In this document: positions 18,920 through 29,690 of the stretch, in pieces
Layout of the letters: each line of letters opens with the position of its first letter
How positions within the stretch are numbered: the first letter of the stretch is position 1
Made by a program: the position numbers and the translations under genes
The notes under the pieces: generated by a model
Database searches by the model: none
What the model was told of the DNA's origin: nothing
The model's input: only the letters and a program-made list of their open reading frames with translations
Origin: Bursaphelenchus xylophilus
Lineage: Eukaryota; Nematoda; Chromadorea; Rhabditida; Aphelenchoididae
NCBI GenBank assembly: GCA_904066235.2
Contig: CAJFCV020000003.1
Location: 12,524,001 to 12,588,000, forward strand
DNA length: 64,000 nt
Direction of reading: 5' to 3'

Positions 18920-21648
18920 TTACATAATCGAGCAATTCCAGTCGTCTTGAAGGCCTTTGGGTAATTTGGTTCCGCTCGGGATCTCTGGCGGAGCCAATAC
19001 TGCACGCACGGCTTCATGAAACACCGTTGAGATTCCGACTTTCGTCTTCGCTGAGCACTCCAAATATCGGGCGGCTTTTATGTCTTTGGCTAGTCGCATT
19101 CCCTGCTCACAAGTGATAGGCTGCTTCCCGCGCTCCTGTAGATCCGCCACGGTGTCTGGGTCCTCGCGGAGGTCGACCATAGTACCTGGAAATCATGGTT
19201 TATTTTTCAAAAAAATAAAAAAGTTGCTTCAAAGTTGATCTTATTATCAGTTTGTCGGGGAAATAATGAGCACTCTGTCGCATCAAAAATCGCGTCGTCG
19301 CCGAGGAAATGAATTATGTCGCGGCAAAATCAAATTGTTTTTCAATTTAGCGACGCGATTGGCGCAGAGACGTTGTGCTCATTATTTTCCCGGCAGGCTG
19401 ATATTACTATTGTACTTTATTTTTATAAAGTACATGGAAATTTTTTTTCACACTTTTTGTCTTTCGCACAGGGCATTTTGAACTTTTTCCCACGTTTGTC
19501 GCCAACGCACTGTGCCTTTTTTCTTTTCGCCCAAAGCAAACCGCAAAAAAGCCGTTTGCCCAGTGCAAATTCTTGAGTAAAACCGCGACGATGAAAATGA
19601 AAAGAAAGCCTTTGCCGCGGCGATGTTTCCGATGCGAAACAGTGCGAAAAACAAAAAGGAAGGTGAAATGCACGTAGCAAAATGGAGGGTTTTTTTCTGC
19701 ACGTGAGAACCGCAAAAAATGTCCATGCACTTTATGAAAATACCATCAGTCTGTCGGAAAAATAATGATCACAATGTCGCTGCGCTGATCGCGTCGCTGA
19801 GGTGAATAGAATTTGATTTTGCCGCGACTCAATTCATTTTCTCGGTGGCGATGCGATTTTTGATGCGACACGGTGCTCATTATTTTCCCGACAACTGATA
19901 ATAATAATAGCTTGACTTTAATGAGTCCCTCTCTTCTTCAAGTCATCATATTTTTTGTATACACTACATATTCCTTACCCACTAAAATGATCGTCGGCCA
20001 CTTCTGACAGTGCTCGATGACTTCCAAGTACCAAAAATTTCGTATCGAATCAAAAGTCTCCGGCTTTACCACACTAAAACACAATACGAAACAGTCGGTT
20101 TCGGCATAGTGAAGCCTTCGAAGATGGTCGAAATCCGAGCCGGCTTCAGTCTCATGCATTATTAGGTATATTGGACGGCCGTCCATCCGAAGTTCGGCCG
20201 AGAAATTGCGTAGGGCCGAGGTTTTGCCGGAATTTTGCGAGTTCTCCGATGAGCAGGGCTCATCAAACCTTGAGTCATCCAATTCGCCGGTATAAACTTT
20301 CAAGAGAGATGTTCGGCCGACTTTTCTATCGCCTAAAACAGAAGAAAATTAGGAAAAATCTCAAAATTCAAAGGTTTTTGGACCAAAATTTCCTAAAAGT
20401 CGACAAAAAGTCTCCTTCTCATGCGCCTTTTTGTCTGAAAAATATATTTCAACGCCCAAAAAACATGTTTCTCACCTTCCACCACACATTTTATTGTTTG
20501 AATGGCTTGCGCATGCGACGAAGACGACATGGAGCTGTTGGCTTGAATCTGCTGCAGTTGTAACTGCTCATACAACGTTATCATCGCTGAAAACGAAGCA
20601 ATTACATCTTTACGACTACTATTATGCAGTGCTTGACATTTGGAGGCTATTGGATTTTTATTCTTTTTACTTTTTTTCGATTTTAATCACCACTTTTTAT
20701 CGACCACAGCGAGCTCGAAACTTGGCCGTTTTTGTGTCCCATAAAATAGAATTTGTTGGCCAGTTTTGATTGACTGCGCGCGTTATGGTCTATACTGCAG
20801 CTAATAAAAAAATGGTGGATTTTAACGCTACGTTTGAGCAGGGACACTATATTAATCTTGCCTTAAAGATTAATCCGAAATTTTTTTTGGTTTTCTTGAA
20901 TCTCCCCGAAAATTTGAATAATTTAAGGCAAGATTTATTATTCAGAAATGATATCATATAGCCCTTGCATCCTGTGAGTGCCTAAATGCACTTTAAATCC
21001 CGCGTAGACCCCTAAAAATAATCTATATTATCCCTCTTGTGATAGTTCTCAATTAAAGAGCTTTTGTTCAATTTTAGAAAAAAGGTCAGTTATAAATATT
21101 TGACAACTGTGGTGTAAAATGAAGCTAATGGTCTACTACATTACTTACAACATCTATTTTATCTTTCACTGCCCTGGGTTTACCGAAAAAGTGCGATCGA
21201 TATTACCCTTCCTATCAACTTTGCGATTTTTCGAAAATTCGATTTTTTTCAACTTTTTGAGAAAAATCGCTCTTAATTTTGTCTTTAAAATATATCTAGA
21301 GCCCCTATAATCAGCTGACATGCCATTTTCCACTTTTCTTTCAACATTTTCCCACTCAAATCAAGGATTTATATTGTCTTACCCAGGTCTCTTCTTCCCA
21401 AATTTTTCGACATTTTTTCGAATTCAAATAAAGCACCAGTGAAAAGTATCCCCATAAACGTTAGCAGAAATACTCGTAAAGGCAAGTATAAGCGAGAGAG
21501 TAAAACAATTTTGTGTCCAAAAACTTATGAGACTTGTCTCGAACGAATTCGACATTTGTCAATCATTATTACCATCCACACAGGGCCGGCGCTGTTGGCG
21601 GAAGCTTCCGCTTCGAATCAGGTCGCTCTCCACGTCCAGCAAGTCCAT
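18920..21648 (-). CDS. Atypical Rho-family small GTPase, probably nucleotide-binding impaired
   Basis: Minus-strand exons 21648-21573, 20586-20476, 20332-19979 and 19185-18920 join in phase to 268 residues. A ~50-residue N-terminal extension (Gln/Ser-rich) precedes a Rho fold starting TIKCVVEGD. The P-loop reads GDRKVGRTS where Rho proteins have GDGAVGKTC, so the catalytic Lys is Arg. The switch I region is unlike Rho. DTAGQE is replaced by HETEAGSD, and the TKxD/TQxD motif reads TMVD. LREDPDT, PIT and ECSAKT are well kept. The end CSIM is a CAAX box, predicting prenylation and membrane attachment. Extension plus Rho core resembles the RhoU/V (CHW-1) layout. Introns are 986, 143 and 793 bp and repeat-filled. 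Family assignment is firm; the first exon is inferred from acceptor TTTTGTCAG three bases before the ATG and matching phase. Confidence 0.82.
19247..19401. mobile_element. Tc1/mariner-like MITE copy (Rho-gene intron)
   Basis: Begins TCAGTTTGTCGGGG and ends CCCGGCAGGCTGA, flanked by TA. It lies in the 793-bp intron of the Rho-like gene and is the left half of a MITE-foldback-MITE sandwich. Confidence 0.9.
19410..19740. mobile_element. Foldback element with ATAAAGTGCATGGAC-type ends
   Basis: Left end ATAAAGTACATGGAAATTTT, right end AAAATGTCCATGCACTTTAT: an inverted pair. The inside holds GCAC(N)GTGC-like palindromes and AT-rich sequence. Relatives with the same ends are at 38848-38960, 40658-40877 and 42755-42795. 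Confidence 0.7.
19746..19898. mobile_element. Tc1/mariner-like MITE copy (opposite orientation)
   Basis: TCAGTCTGTCGGAAAAATAATG ... CCCGACAACTGA followed by TA. Compared with the copy at 19247-19401 its inner arms are in reversed order. Both lie in the same Rho-gene intron. Confidence 0.88.
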
Positions 21649-21798
21649 TCTCTGACAAAAAAACGAGCGGGGGTAAGTCAAAGATCGGAATGTCTTCAAA
21701 GTCGCGGAAATAGTATATTTCTGATTTTTCGGGAATTAAAAATGGAAGGAATCGTTAAAAATTGTACTGTGAAAAAAAAATTGTTTTTCAATGTTTTT

Positions 21799-22117
21799 TT
21801 TGCACGGTGCAGAAAAAAATTACTTTCCTGCACAGTCCAGAATAAAAATTTTTTTGCACAGTGCGGGAAAATGTTATTCTTTTGCAGAGTGCGGAAAAAA
21901 ATTTTTCTGTTCTGCACTGTGCGAATTGCACCGCGGTGCAAAATAGATTTGCCGCAAAAATTGCTGTTCTATGCGAATATTTCTGAGTGACAAAAAAATA
22001 AAAATGAATTGCACGGTGCAGTCGTTTCGTCACAAAAATATCTCTTTTGCACGGTGCAGAAAAAAATATTTTCTTGCACAGTGCAGAAAAAATATTTTTT
22101 TGCACGGTGCAGAAAAA
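21799..22117. repeat. TGCACNGTGCA palindrome array in the first Rho-gene region
   Basis: About ten cores (GCACGGTGC, GCACAGTGC, GCACTGTGC) separated by A/T-rich spacers of ~20-35 bases. Confidence 0.8.
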
Positions 22118-22183
22118 ATATTTTCTTGCGGGAAAACTAAAAATTTTCTGCGAGAAATAGACAGTGATCTTTGCTTGAACCCG

Positions 22184-22464
22184 TCAATCCAACGTAGTTG
22201 AAGCTATTTCCTGACCTAAATTTAATCGCTGTGGCATTTAGTCACAAATAGAATTTTGGAGAAAATTTTTTGGACTTTTATTTTTTGGGTAAACAAAATC
22301 CAGCGATTAGGTCAGAAACTAATGTTCTAATTTTTTTGGGGGTTTTTTAAGTCCAAGGTCAAAAAAAAAAGTTTCGAAAAATTTTTGAATATCAAAAATT
22401 TTTGCCGATCAATAATGTGCCTTCGAAACGTCTAAACAGGTCAGGAAATCTCGTTGGATTGACG
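22184..22464. mobile_element. Foldback element with GTCAATCCAACG ends
   Basis: GTCAATCCAACG plus TTTCCTGACCT on the left mirror AGGTCAGGAAAT plus CGTTGGATTGAC on the right, a ~30-base inverted repeat with ~220 bases between. The inside is AT-rich and non-coding. Confidence 0.7.
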
Positions 22465-22494
22465 TGCACGTCATCAAAAATCAACTTTATTATC

Positions 22495-23135
22495 GCACCG
22501 TGCAGAAAAATGATTTTTTATTTTTTCGCACAGTGCGAAAAAAAATAAAAAATTTTTGCACTGTGCATAAAAATGAGCCACGATTTTGCACAGTGCGAAA
22601 ATAAAAATGTGAAATTTTACTAATTTTGCTTTGTGAAGATGACACATTCCCTCCAAAAAGTGATATTTCCTACAAAACCTCCCCTCGAAACCCCTCTCCT
22701 TTTGTACCCCATCCAAAACCAATCCCATTTCTTTTTTTCCCGAATGTTTTCGCAATAAACAACCAAAATTCGGGCCAATGATAAATTCCTCAAGACAAAA
22801 TTGGGTTTCCCCCCAGACAATTGTCGCAGCCAATTTCCTGGCCGCACCGTGCCCTTTTCGGGGCGATTAAAACGTTTCCCTTCAAAAGTGCCGTTCCAAA
22901 CAAAACTCTTTTGGGGTTTGTGCCGTGTTTTTTGACGTTTCGAGAGAATTACAGTGATATAATACGTGAGAGTTTCATGAATTTTTTAATTTTTTTTTGA
23001 AAAGAGTAAAAAATTTTTTTCGCACGGTGCGTTCAAATTTTCGACTTCTTTTTACTCTTTTCACTGTGCAGCGCAAACTCAAAGCCAAAATTCGCACTGT
23101 GCAGAATTAGCAAAATTATAGCTTTTTCGCACAGT
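22495..23135. repeat. Two short TGCACNGTGCA clusters
   Basis: Four cores at 22495-22600 and four to five at 23022-23135. The sequence between includes a GCACCGTGC near 22844 but no supported exon. Confidence 0.7.
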
Positions 23136-23886
23136 GCGAAAAAAATTCAAAATTCAACTTTTAATTAAATAAAATTTATACTCCCAAATCATTAAACTTT
23201 CCACTTCCCGAGAGCCCGCAGGCGATTTTCCTTCCATTTTCTCACAGGTGGTAAAAAGATGGATCTCATCAATTGTCTTTGAACCCGTGGAAAACAAGGA
23301 GGGGAGAGCGGCCGAAAAGCGGCCAAAATTCTTTTAAATCAAAGAAAACACTTTGGGCCATGTGAACTGTCTGATTAGTCACGTAAAATACGTGTATTTT
23401 GGATGAATCGAGGGGCTAAAATACGAATGAATTTTTTGAGTGATTTTGAAAAAAGTAGGAAATTTGTAAAATACGCACCTCATATAGGTCAAAAATTTAA
23501 GATTTTTGTAGGTGAAATGTTTCTTTTTTAAACTTTTTGTCGTAGAATTCAAAGATTTTTCTCAAATCATCAAAAAATAATTAATTTTTGTAATATTTTT
23601 ATTTTGTAAAATACGCATCGTCCATTTCAGTCTGAAAATACGCATCGTCCATTTCAGATAACATCACATCATCTCGTTAATAATTTCCTCCAAATGCAGA
23701 AAAGTTGAAGAAAAATAGAAAATTGCCGTTTTCCGAGAGGAAATTGCCTGAAATATTTTAAACTCTATGCCTCAAAGTTCTTCCCCTCGTGTTCCAGCAT
23801 AAGTCAGGCAACGATTATCATATAAAATGTGGTCACATGTTGCGAAAACTGATGTGATCAAAAAAAATTATAAAAAGGGTCAATTA
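23136..23886. other. Sequence between possible Rho-gene exons, no feature seen
   Basis: AT-rich. GCATCGTCCATTTCAG occurs twice at ~23615-23660, a local short duplication. Confidence 0.4.
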
Positions 23887-24041
23887 TCAGTCTGTCGGGA
23901 AAATAATGGGCACCCTGTCGCATCGAAAATCACACCGCCACCGAAAAAATGAATTGAGTCGCGGCAAAATCAAATTGTTTTTCATCTCAGCGACGCAACC
24001 GGAATAACGCCATTATCTTCATTATTTTCCCGACAGACTGA
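23887..24041. mobile_element. Tc1/mariner-like MITE, well preserved
   Basis: TCAGTCTGTCGGGAAAAT at the left and CCCGACAGACTGA at the right, flanked by TA on both sides. 155 bp. Confidence 0.9.
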
Positions 24042-24080
24042 TATTGAGGAGTAAAATAAATACAAAAATTTGCGACTTAC

Positions 24081-24178
24081 GACTGCTCCCATTCGATTTC
24101 CCGGAGCCACCGGACATTTTGGGCACTCCATCGCTGACCGCCATATTCGGCGACATCCACTGACCCACAGCAATGTCT
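24081..24178 (-). CDS. Candidate alternative first exon of the Rho-like gene
   Basis: Minus-strand exon with acceptor TACTTGTAG just before 24178 and donor GTAAGT after 24081. From the ATG at 24156 it encodes 25 codons plus one base (Ser/Gly/Met-rich, includes GGSGKSNGSS). That leaves the same phase as the 21648-21573 exon, so it can splice directly to 20586 and stay in frame. The two would be mutually exclusive N-termini. It could instead belong to an unseen minus-strand gene. The MITE at 23887-24041 sits in the intron directly after it. Confidence 0.45.
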
Positions 24179-24602
24179 CTACAAGTAAAATAAATTAATT
24201 TTTGAAACGAAAAACCCCGCCAAAAGCCGGAACAATAAATCTCGGGAATTGGATTAAAAAAGGCTAAATCGCATTTTAACGGCCTCTTTCTTTAACGACC
24301 AGTCGTAACGCGAGAGAAGAAAGAAAACCCGCGAAAAACATTTATGGCCAAAAAACATGGGAGAAAAAAGTTTTCGATGAAAGCTTAAAATTCGAAGAAA
24401 AGAAGGGAAAAGTGCTCAAAACTTCCGGTAAAACTTGTAAAATTGAGGTCTATTATATAAAAAATTGAGCTTTGAGTCGTGGAGTGTAATAGTAAAAAGC
24501 AATAATCGGTCAAATTCTCAAGTTTTTAGGCAATTTTAAGGCTTCAAATTTCCAAAAATCCCTTTAAGATGAATTTTTCGCGGTATGCCCGAAAAATGTA
24601 GG

Positions 24603-25272
24603 ACCAAAATGCCCTTAACTTGTTTAGTACATCTGTAAATGCTTAGTTTCTTTATGCCTCTATGATGCCCATCAAAATTTTGCAAGCGCTTCTGCATTTT
24701 TTTTTTTTTGATTTTTTCATTTTGCACGGTGCATCCCGATTTTTAGCCTATTTTTGGCTTTGCACAGTGCAAAGAAATTTTATGGAAGAAAACGTAAATT
24801 TTTGGAGAAAAAACGTTAAAAAAGCATTCATAAGTCTTTCCGGTGGTCAGTAAATCAATCTGTCAACTAAAATACTTGCATAAATGTACTAGTCGTTTCA
24901 GAAAGTGCGTAGATTTTTTTGTCTTGGGCCGCATGGTGCACAAAACCCCTTTTTAGCCAAAAAAACTCTACGTCTTTCTGAAAGACTAGTACATATGTGT
25001 ACTCAGTTTGGTTGACAAATTGATTTACTGACCACCTGAAATGACTTTTGAATGTTTTTTAACGTTTTCCCTCCCAAAATTTACGTTTTTATTCCATATG
25101 ACTTTGTGCAAGGTGCAAAGCCAAAAATAGGCCAAAAATCGGAACGCACTGTGCAAAATTAAAAAAAAGAAAAAATGCAAGAAAGCTTGCAATTTTTTTG
25201 AAGGACGTCATGAAGGGATAAAGAAACTAAGTTTTTACAGATGTACTAAACAAACTAAGGGCATTTTAACCC
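24603..25272. mobile_element. Near-palindromic foldback element of ~670 bp
   Basis: AAAATGCCCTTAACTTGTTT at the left is mirrored by AAACTAAGGGCATTTT at the right. Homology continues along both ~320-base arms: TTTAGTACATCTGTAAA, CTTAGTTTCTTTAT, the GCAC(N)GTGC palindromes, AACGTAAATTTT and GTGGTCAGTAAATC all appear in reverse order. The ~60-base centre lies near 24938. The arms contain TGCACNGTGCA cores, which ties the palindrome family to foldback elements. Confidence 0.85.
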
Positions 25273-25841
25273 TAGCAAACCGCAAAAATTTCATTTTACA
25301 GGCATTTTTCGAATGTAGTATGTCAGAAAATCCAAATATATCAAGGTCTGTTTTAACCCGCTCGGATTTTACCTTTAACATTCAATTTGAAAACCAAACC
25401 AGCAATAAAAATTCACTTGAACTTATAAAAAAATCCCATTATGGGCTCTTCAACCGAACAAGACCGGAAAATTCAGCCCATCCAGCCCGAAACAAACGAA
25501 AAGCAGTCAAGGAAGTCGGCGATTTCCGGAATCTTTTATGGAAAATCAAGTCACGCTAGGCTCAAAACGAATATTTTGGCGGTTAGACGGAGAAAAACAA
25601 AAATCAGGAAGTTTGGCGGGGATATTACGTAATGAAAATCTTGGCCCGAGACTTCTCCTCTCGTACGTTTTTTCGAAGGGATATATCTAATCCAATTACA
25701 GAGTTTCTTCGTATCAAGTAATGGCGTATGAAATATCCCGATGAGTGGTGTAAATAAGGGATAAATCAGGCGGATTGGGTGATATAAGACTTGTAGGGAT
25801 CATGTAATTTATTGAGGGCTGTAATGGTAAACTGTTGAGTA
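25273..25841. other. Intergenic sequence with a weak candidate exon
   Basis: A 63-codon frame from 25441 (MGSSTEQDRKIQ...) has plausible hydrophilic composition but no convincing donor. It could be the first exon of the plus-strand gene ending at 28419. Not supported further. Confidence 0.25.
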
Positions 25842-26279
25842 TTAGTCTGTCGTGAAAATAATGAGCATAGTGTCGCTACGTCGATCGTGCCGCTGAAGTG
25901 AAAAGCAACTTGATTTTACCCCGACACAATTCATTTTCTCGGTGGCGATACGCTTTTCGAAGCAACAGGGTGCTCATTATTTTTCCGACAGACTAATACT
26001 ACGCCTTTTTCAAAAGTGCGCAGACTTTTTGTTGCAAAGTTTCTGCAGTCGACCTTTTGCACCGTGCGCGCGCGAGAGACACATTATTGTGCAAAAAGTG
26101 ACAGTAAAATAGTCCACTCACTTTATGAAAATGCAAACATCAGTTTGTCGGGAAAATAGTGAGCACTCTGTCGCGTCGAAACTCCCTTCGCCGTCGAGGA
26201 AATGAAATGTGTCACGGCAAAATAAAATTGCTTTTCACTTCAATGACGCGATCCGTGCTTTATTTTCCCGACAAACTGA
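25842..26279. mobile_element. MITE-foldback-MITE sandwich
   Basis: MITE copies at 25842-25996 and 26140-26279 enclose ~145 bases. The middle starts ACTACGCCTTTTTCAAAAGTGCG, contains a GCACCGTGC core and ends CACTTTATGAAAATG. The same three-part arrangement occurs at 19247-19898. Confidence 0.8.
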
Positions 26280-26599
26280 TTTACATGTATACTATTCAAA
26301 CCCCCGACAATCAACGAGAAGAACTGCGTTTTCCGTAAAGCACTAAAGCCTCTCGCCCAAAGCAAAATTTAAGTCGTAAAATCCAAAAGCCGGCCCTTGT
26401 ATGTATTTACATCCGTACAACCGTATTACACGACCGGAAACAATCTGTAAATGGAAGGGGGATTAATCTTTTGATTATGTTCTTGGGTCCCTAAAAGTCG
26501 GAGAAGAGCCGTATAAAGGAAAAGGCATAAAGGTAAAGAGAAGCTTGGATCGCAGCTTTTGATGGTTGTAAAAAAAGGCCCTGCTATTAGTATGTATTT
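26280..26599. other. Intergenic sequence
   Basis: No feature recognised. Confidence 0.3.
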
Positions 26600-26759
26600 A
26601 TGTACAGAAAGGGCATTGAGATTTGTTGGTGGCCTGCATCATGCCCAAAACACCCGATTTTGAGCTGTTCTTTGAAATATCACATTTACACAGAGCAAAC
26701 GGATATTAGCATTTTCACAAAGTGCCTGGAAATTTTGCCGTGCACAAAAATCCGTGAGC

Positions 26760-27105
26760 TCTTGCACCGTGCACTCATCTTTTTTTGGTTTTGCACTGTG
26801 CATTTGAAATATCGCTGCGACGCACGGCAAACCGAAAGAGAACAAAAATGTCTCCCGCCCACTTTTGAGTTTCGTCCAAACGAAGTGTCACAACTGACAA
26901 AAGCAATAAGATAATTTCGAGAAACATATTCTTCCATCGAAAAACCATACAAAAAATTCTGTTGTGACATTTTATGTAAATTTGACCGATACTGGAAGTG
27001 CGAAGTGCCAAAACGAGGAAAAACTGAAAATGCACTGTGCGTGGGAAAAAGTTATAAATGCACTGTGCGAAAGATAGCAAAAGTCCATGCACTTTATGAA
27101 AATAT
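26760..27105. mobile_element. Repeat copy shared with 34053-34270, next to palindromes and a foldback end
   Basis: 26817-27015 matches 34051-34242 (shared TGTCTCCCGCCCACTTTTGA, CGAAGTGTCA and more). This copy lacks the neat right terminal repeat of the other, and is bordered by GCAC(N)GTGC cores and by TCCATGCACTTTATGAAAAT at 27085-27104. Confidence 0.7.
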
Positions 27106-27111
27106 TGATAC

Positions 27112-27441
27112 TACGCTTTTATAAAAATGGGTAGACTTTTTTGTCGCAAGCTACCTTGCATTTGCCCTTTTGCAGGAGAAACCTCCGCGCGACAAGGTTT
27201 TTCAACTGCGTTGCACTTTGCGAAAAGTGGCAGAATGCACTGTGCGAAAGCAAAAAAGGTCCATTCAGTTTGTAAAAATACAAATATCAGTCTGTCTGGA
27301 AAATAATGAGCACAAAGTCGCTGCGACAATCGCGTCGCTGAAATGAAAACCAATTTGATTTTGTAGCGACACAACTCATTTCCTCTACGGCTATGTCATT
27401 TTTGATGCAACAAAGCGCTAAATATTTTTCCGACAGTCTGA
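27112..27441. mobile_element. Foldback fragment followed by a MITE copy
   Basis: 27112-27286 has a TACTACGCTTTTATAAAAAT start and one GCACTGTGC core. 27287-27441 is a MITE (TCAGTCTGTCTGG ... CCGACAGTCTGA) with a TA on its left. Confidence 0.75.
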
Positions 27442-27769
27442 CATTTCACTACATCAAAAAAATCAAAAGAAATATTCTGCAAGGCCCAAGTAAAAGATAT
27501 AAGTCCATTGCAGCCTCTGATATGCAAGAGAACGGAAGAAAATAAAAGAATGGTTAATTGCATGGTGTTCAACGCTTTTCTATTCTATTCTCTGTGAGTC
27601 TTTGTCTGGGGAAAACTATGCTGCATTTTTCCCATGTTCGATGTGGTGTAGTTTCGTTATTGTTTTTGATAAGAAAGGATCTTTTGCCGCTCCCAGGGTT
27701 GCTCATTTAATCAAATGAAGCGTGATTCAGATATTTCAATTGGATGAGTCTTAACCAGAGATGTTAAAG

Positions 27770-28419
27770 GACCAAATTAACTATATTTGAATCTCTCTAC
27801 GGTTGGGAGGATGGAATTCCACAGATTTTTTTTGATTATGCCATTAATGAGGTCACGGCCGAAGCATTTCGATCCATCGCTGCGCGCAGCTGCGTCCCGA
27901 TACGTGGACATTCTCAATCCGCCGGAATCGATCGAGCCTTGAATTGGAAATGCCATGGTGTAACAACCTTTTTTCATATATGTAAGCGTTTTTGCACTAT
28001 GGAACTTCAACTTGTTAAACAGAACTTTTAGAGAACATTGACTAAAAAGTTATTAAAATACGGCGTACGCAGCCCACATTTGGGGGAGGGTCGTTAACAA
28101 GGAAAACCGGCAGAATAAGTAAGTTCGAAGAACTCGAAGACTTTTATGGTAAAATACGCCAATAAAAGATAAAGCTTTTTATGGTAAAATACGAGCAAAG
28201 TCACCAGGTCATCTGACAAGGTCAAATATTATAAATATATAAAAGTCCAACAGTCCGACGAACTCCAAAAATATTTTACTTCAGTGCCCTCGAACCAATA
28301 CCCATCCTCACATGGGAATTGAACAAAAATTTTTTATCCGCATAAATGACAATATGATATGTGCGATGTCAAATGGAGACATGTTTGGAGGAATGTTTGA
28401 AACGCCGGAGATGAAGTGA
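27770..28419 (+). CDS. Orphan 3' end of an unidentified protein-coding gene
   Basis: Terminal exon 28285-28419 has an excellent acceptor (TTTTACTTCAG) and encodes 44 residues ending MFGGMFETPEMK and a TGA. It joins in phase 0 to an upstream exon ending at 27959 (weak donor GTAACA) that encodes about 63 residues including SLYGWEDGIPQIFFDYAINE. The start of that exon is uncertain: 27825 after CCACAG, or earlier. The opposite strand of the upstream exon also carries a 77-codon frame (27777-28010), so its strand is not certain. I do not recognise the family and found no start codon exon. Confidence 0.4.
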
Positions 28420-28679
28420 ACGTGACGACAAGATGGACGATGTTGTTGTTTTGGCAACGTGGTGCAATTGAGCTGAGATTTTTCTTTATGAAGACAAACA
28501 GCTCTTTTAGAATACTCACCTGCGACTTAGTGCAAAAAAAACGAATTCGCACTGTGCAAACTCACTTTTTGGGCCGCACGGTGCAAAATGGGGGTTTCGA
28601 AGACCGACGCAGTTATCACAAAAAACGCACAGTGCAGAACTGCAGAAAATTCCCAAGATTTTTTACCGAGTGTAGCGTT

Positions 28680-28985
28680 AGTTTGTCGGTAAAATAATAA
28701 GCGTACTGTCGCATCCCACGTCAAAAAAGTGAAAAAACACGGGATCCCGGATCATTGATTTTTGACGAATTATCGAGTCATAAAAGAAAAATTTCACAGA
28801 GAAAAAGTTGTTTTTCGAAAAAATATTTTTTCAAAGAGAAAAGTAATTCTTCCAACTCCATAACTCTGTGGCACTTTGCAAAAAATCACTGGTCCGAGAT
28901 TCCTTGTTTTTTCAGTTTTCTGAAATTTTTTTTTATTTTTTTGACGTGCATCCCCGCCGAGAAAATGAATTGTGCAAAATGAAAG
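28680..28985. mobile_element. MITE interrupted by another inserted element
   Basis: GTTTGTCGGTAAAATAATAAG ... TGTCGCATCCC, then CGCCGAGAAAATGAATTG after the insert, are consecutive parts of the MITE consensus. The right end is truncated. See the insert at 28718-28947. Confidence 0.8.
28718..28947. mobile_element. Inserted 230-bp element with ACGTCAAAAAA ends and 7-bp target duplication
   Basis: ACGTCAAAAAA at the left and TTTTTTGACGT at the right, flanked by GCATCCC on both sides (28711-28717, 28948-28954). It splits a MITE copy at a point predictable from intact copies. It is non-coding and its superfamily was not determined. Confidence 0.75.
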
Positions 28986-29397
28986 TGAATCTGATAGTGA
29001 GTTTTTGAAGTGCTAGTAATGATCTTCTCCAGCTCTCTTTTTTGTTTATTCAAAAGCCCTTCTGAACCCTTTTTTATCTTTTCAAATTCCGAAAAATTTT
29101 TAATTTCGCGGACGAAATTCACTGTATAAATCTCGGTTTTAACATATTCAGATAATCTTTGTGCATAGCTAATAGCGAAGACCTTTCCACACCAAATATA
29201 ATATTATTTTTAGGCTTGGAAATGAATCGTTGTATCGTTGAGATTATCCGTGGTTCTTTGATGTTGACCTCTTGGAGACTTCGAGGACAAAAAAAGTGCA
29301 AAAGTTTGGAATTTGAATTTGTCATCAATTTTTGGAATTTTTAAATGCGACATTTGTGAGAATAAAACAATTATTTTTTTCATTCTTTGAGTAGGTA
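28986..29397. other. Intergenic AT-rich sequence
   Basis: No supported feature. Overlapping short open frames on both strands lack splice signals. Confidence 0.35.
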
Positions 29398-29549
29398 TAC
29401 GTCTGTCAGGAAAATAATGAGTAAAATGACGCTGTGCCGATTGCGTCACTGAAGCGAGAAAATTGATTTTGCCATGAAACCATTCATTTTTTCGGCGGTG
29501 ACGCGATTTTCGATGCGATAGAATGCCCATTATTTTCCTGACAGACTGA
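29398..29549. mobile_element. Tc1/mariner-like MITE copy
   Basis: GTCTGTCAGGAAAATAATGAG ... CATTATTTTCCTGACAGACTGA then TA. The matching GTCAGG/CCTGAC change in both ends suggests arm homogenisation. Confidence 0.85.
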
Positions 29550-29690
29550 TATTCCCTTGATTTACTGTCACGATTCCGTGCGAAGTTCCTAATAATTAGC
29601 ATAAACCGACCGATGTTGATATGAATGTAATGGACCGGTCACTTTTTGGTCACTGTTTTCCTTCTTGAGAAATAAAGATAATTATCACCT

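Noticed and set aside
21587..21672. Plus-strand exon (acceptor CCACACAG, donor GTAAGT)
   Set aside because: Coherent on its own, but no partner exons were found; the minus-strand reading joins the Rho-like gene in phase with a better acceptor.
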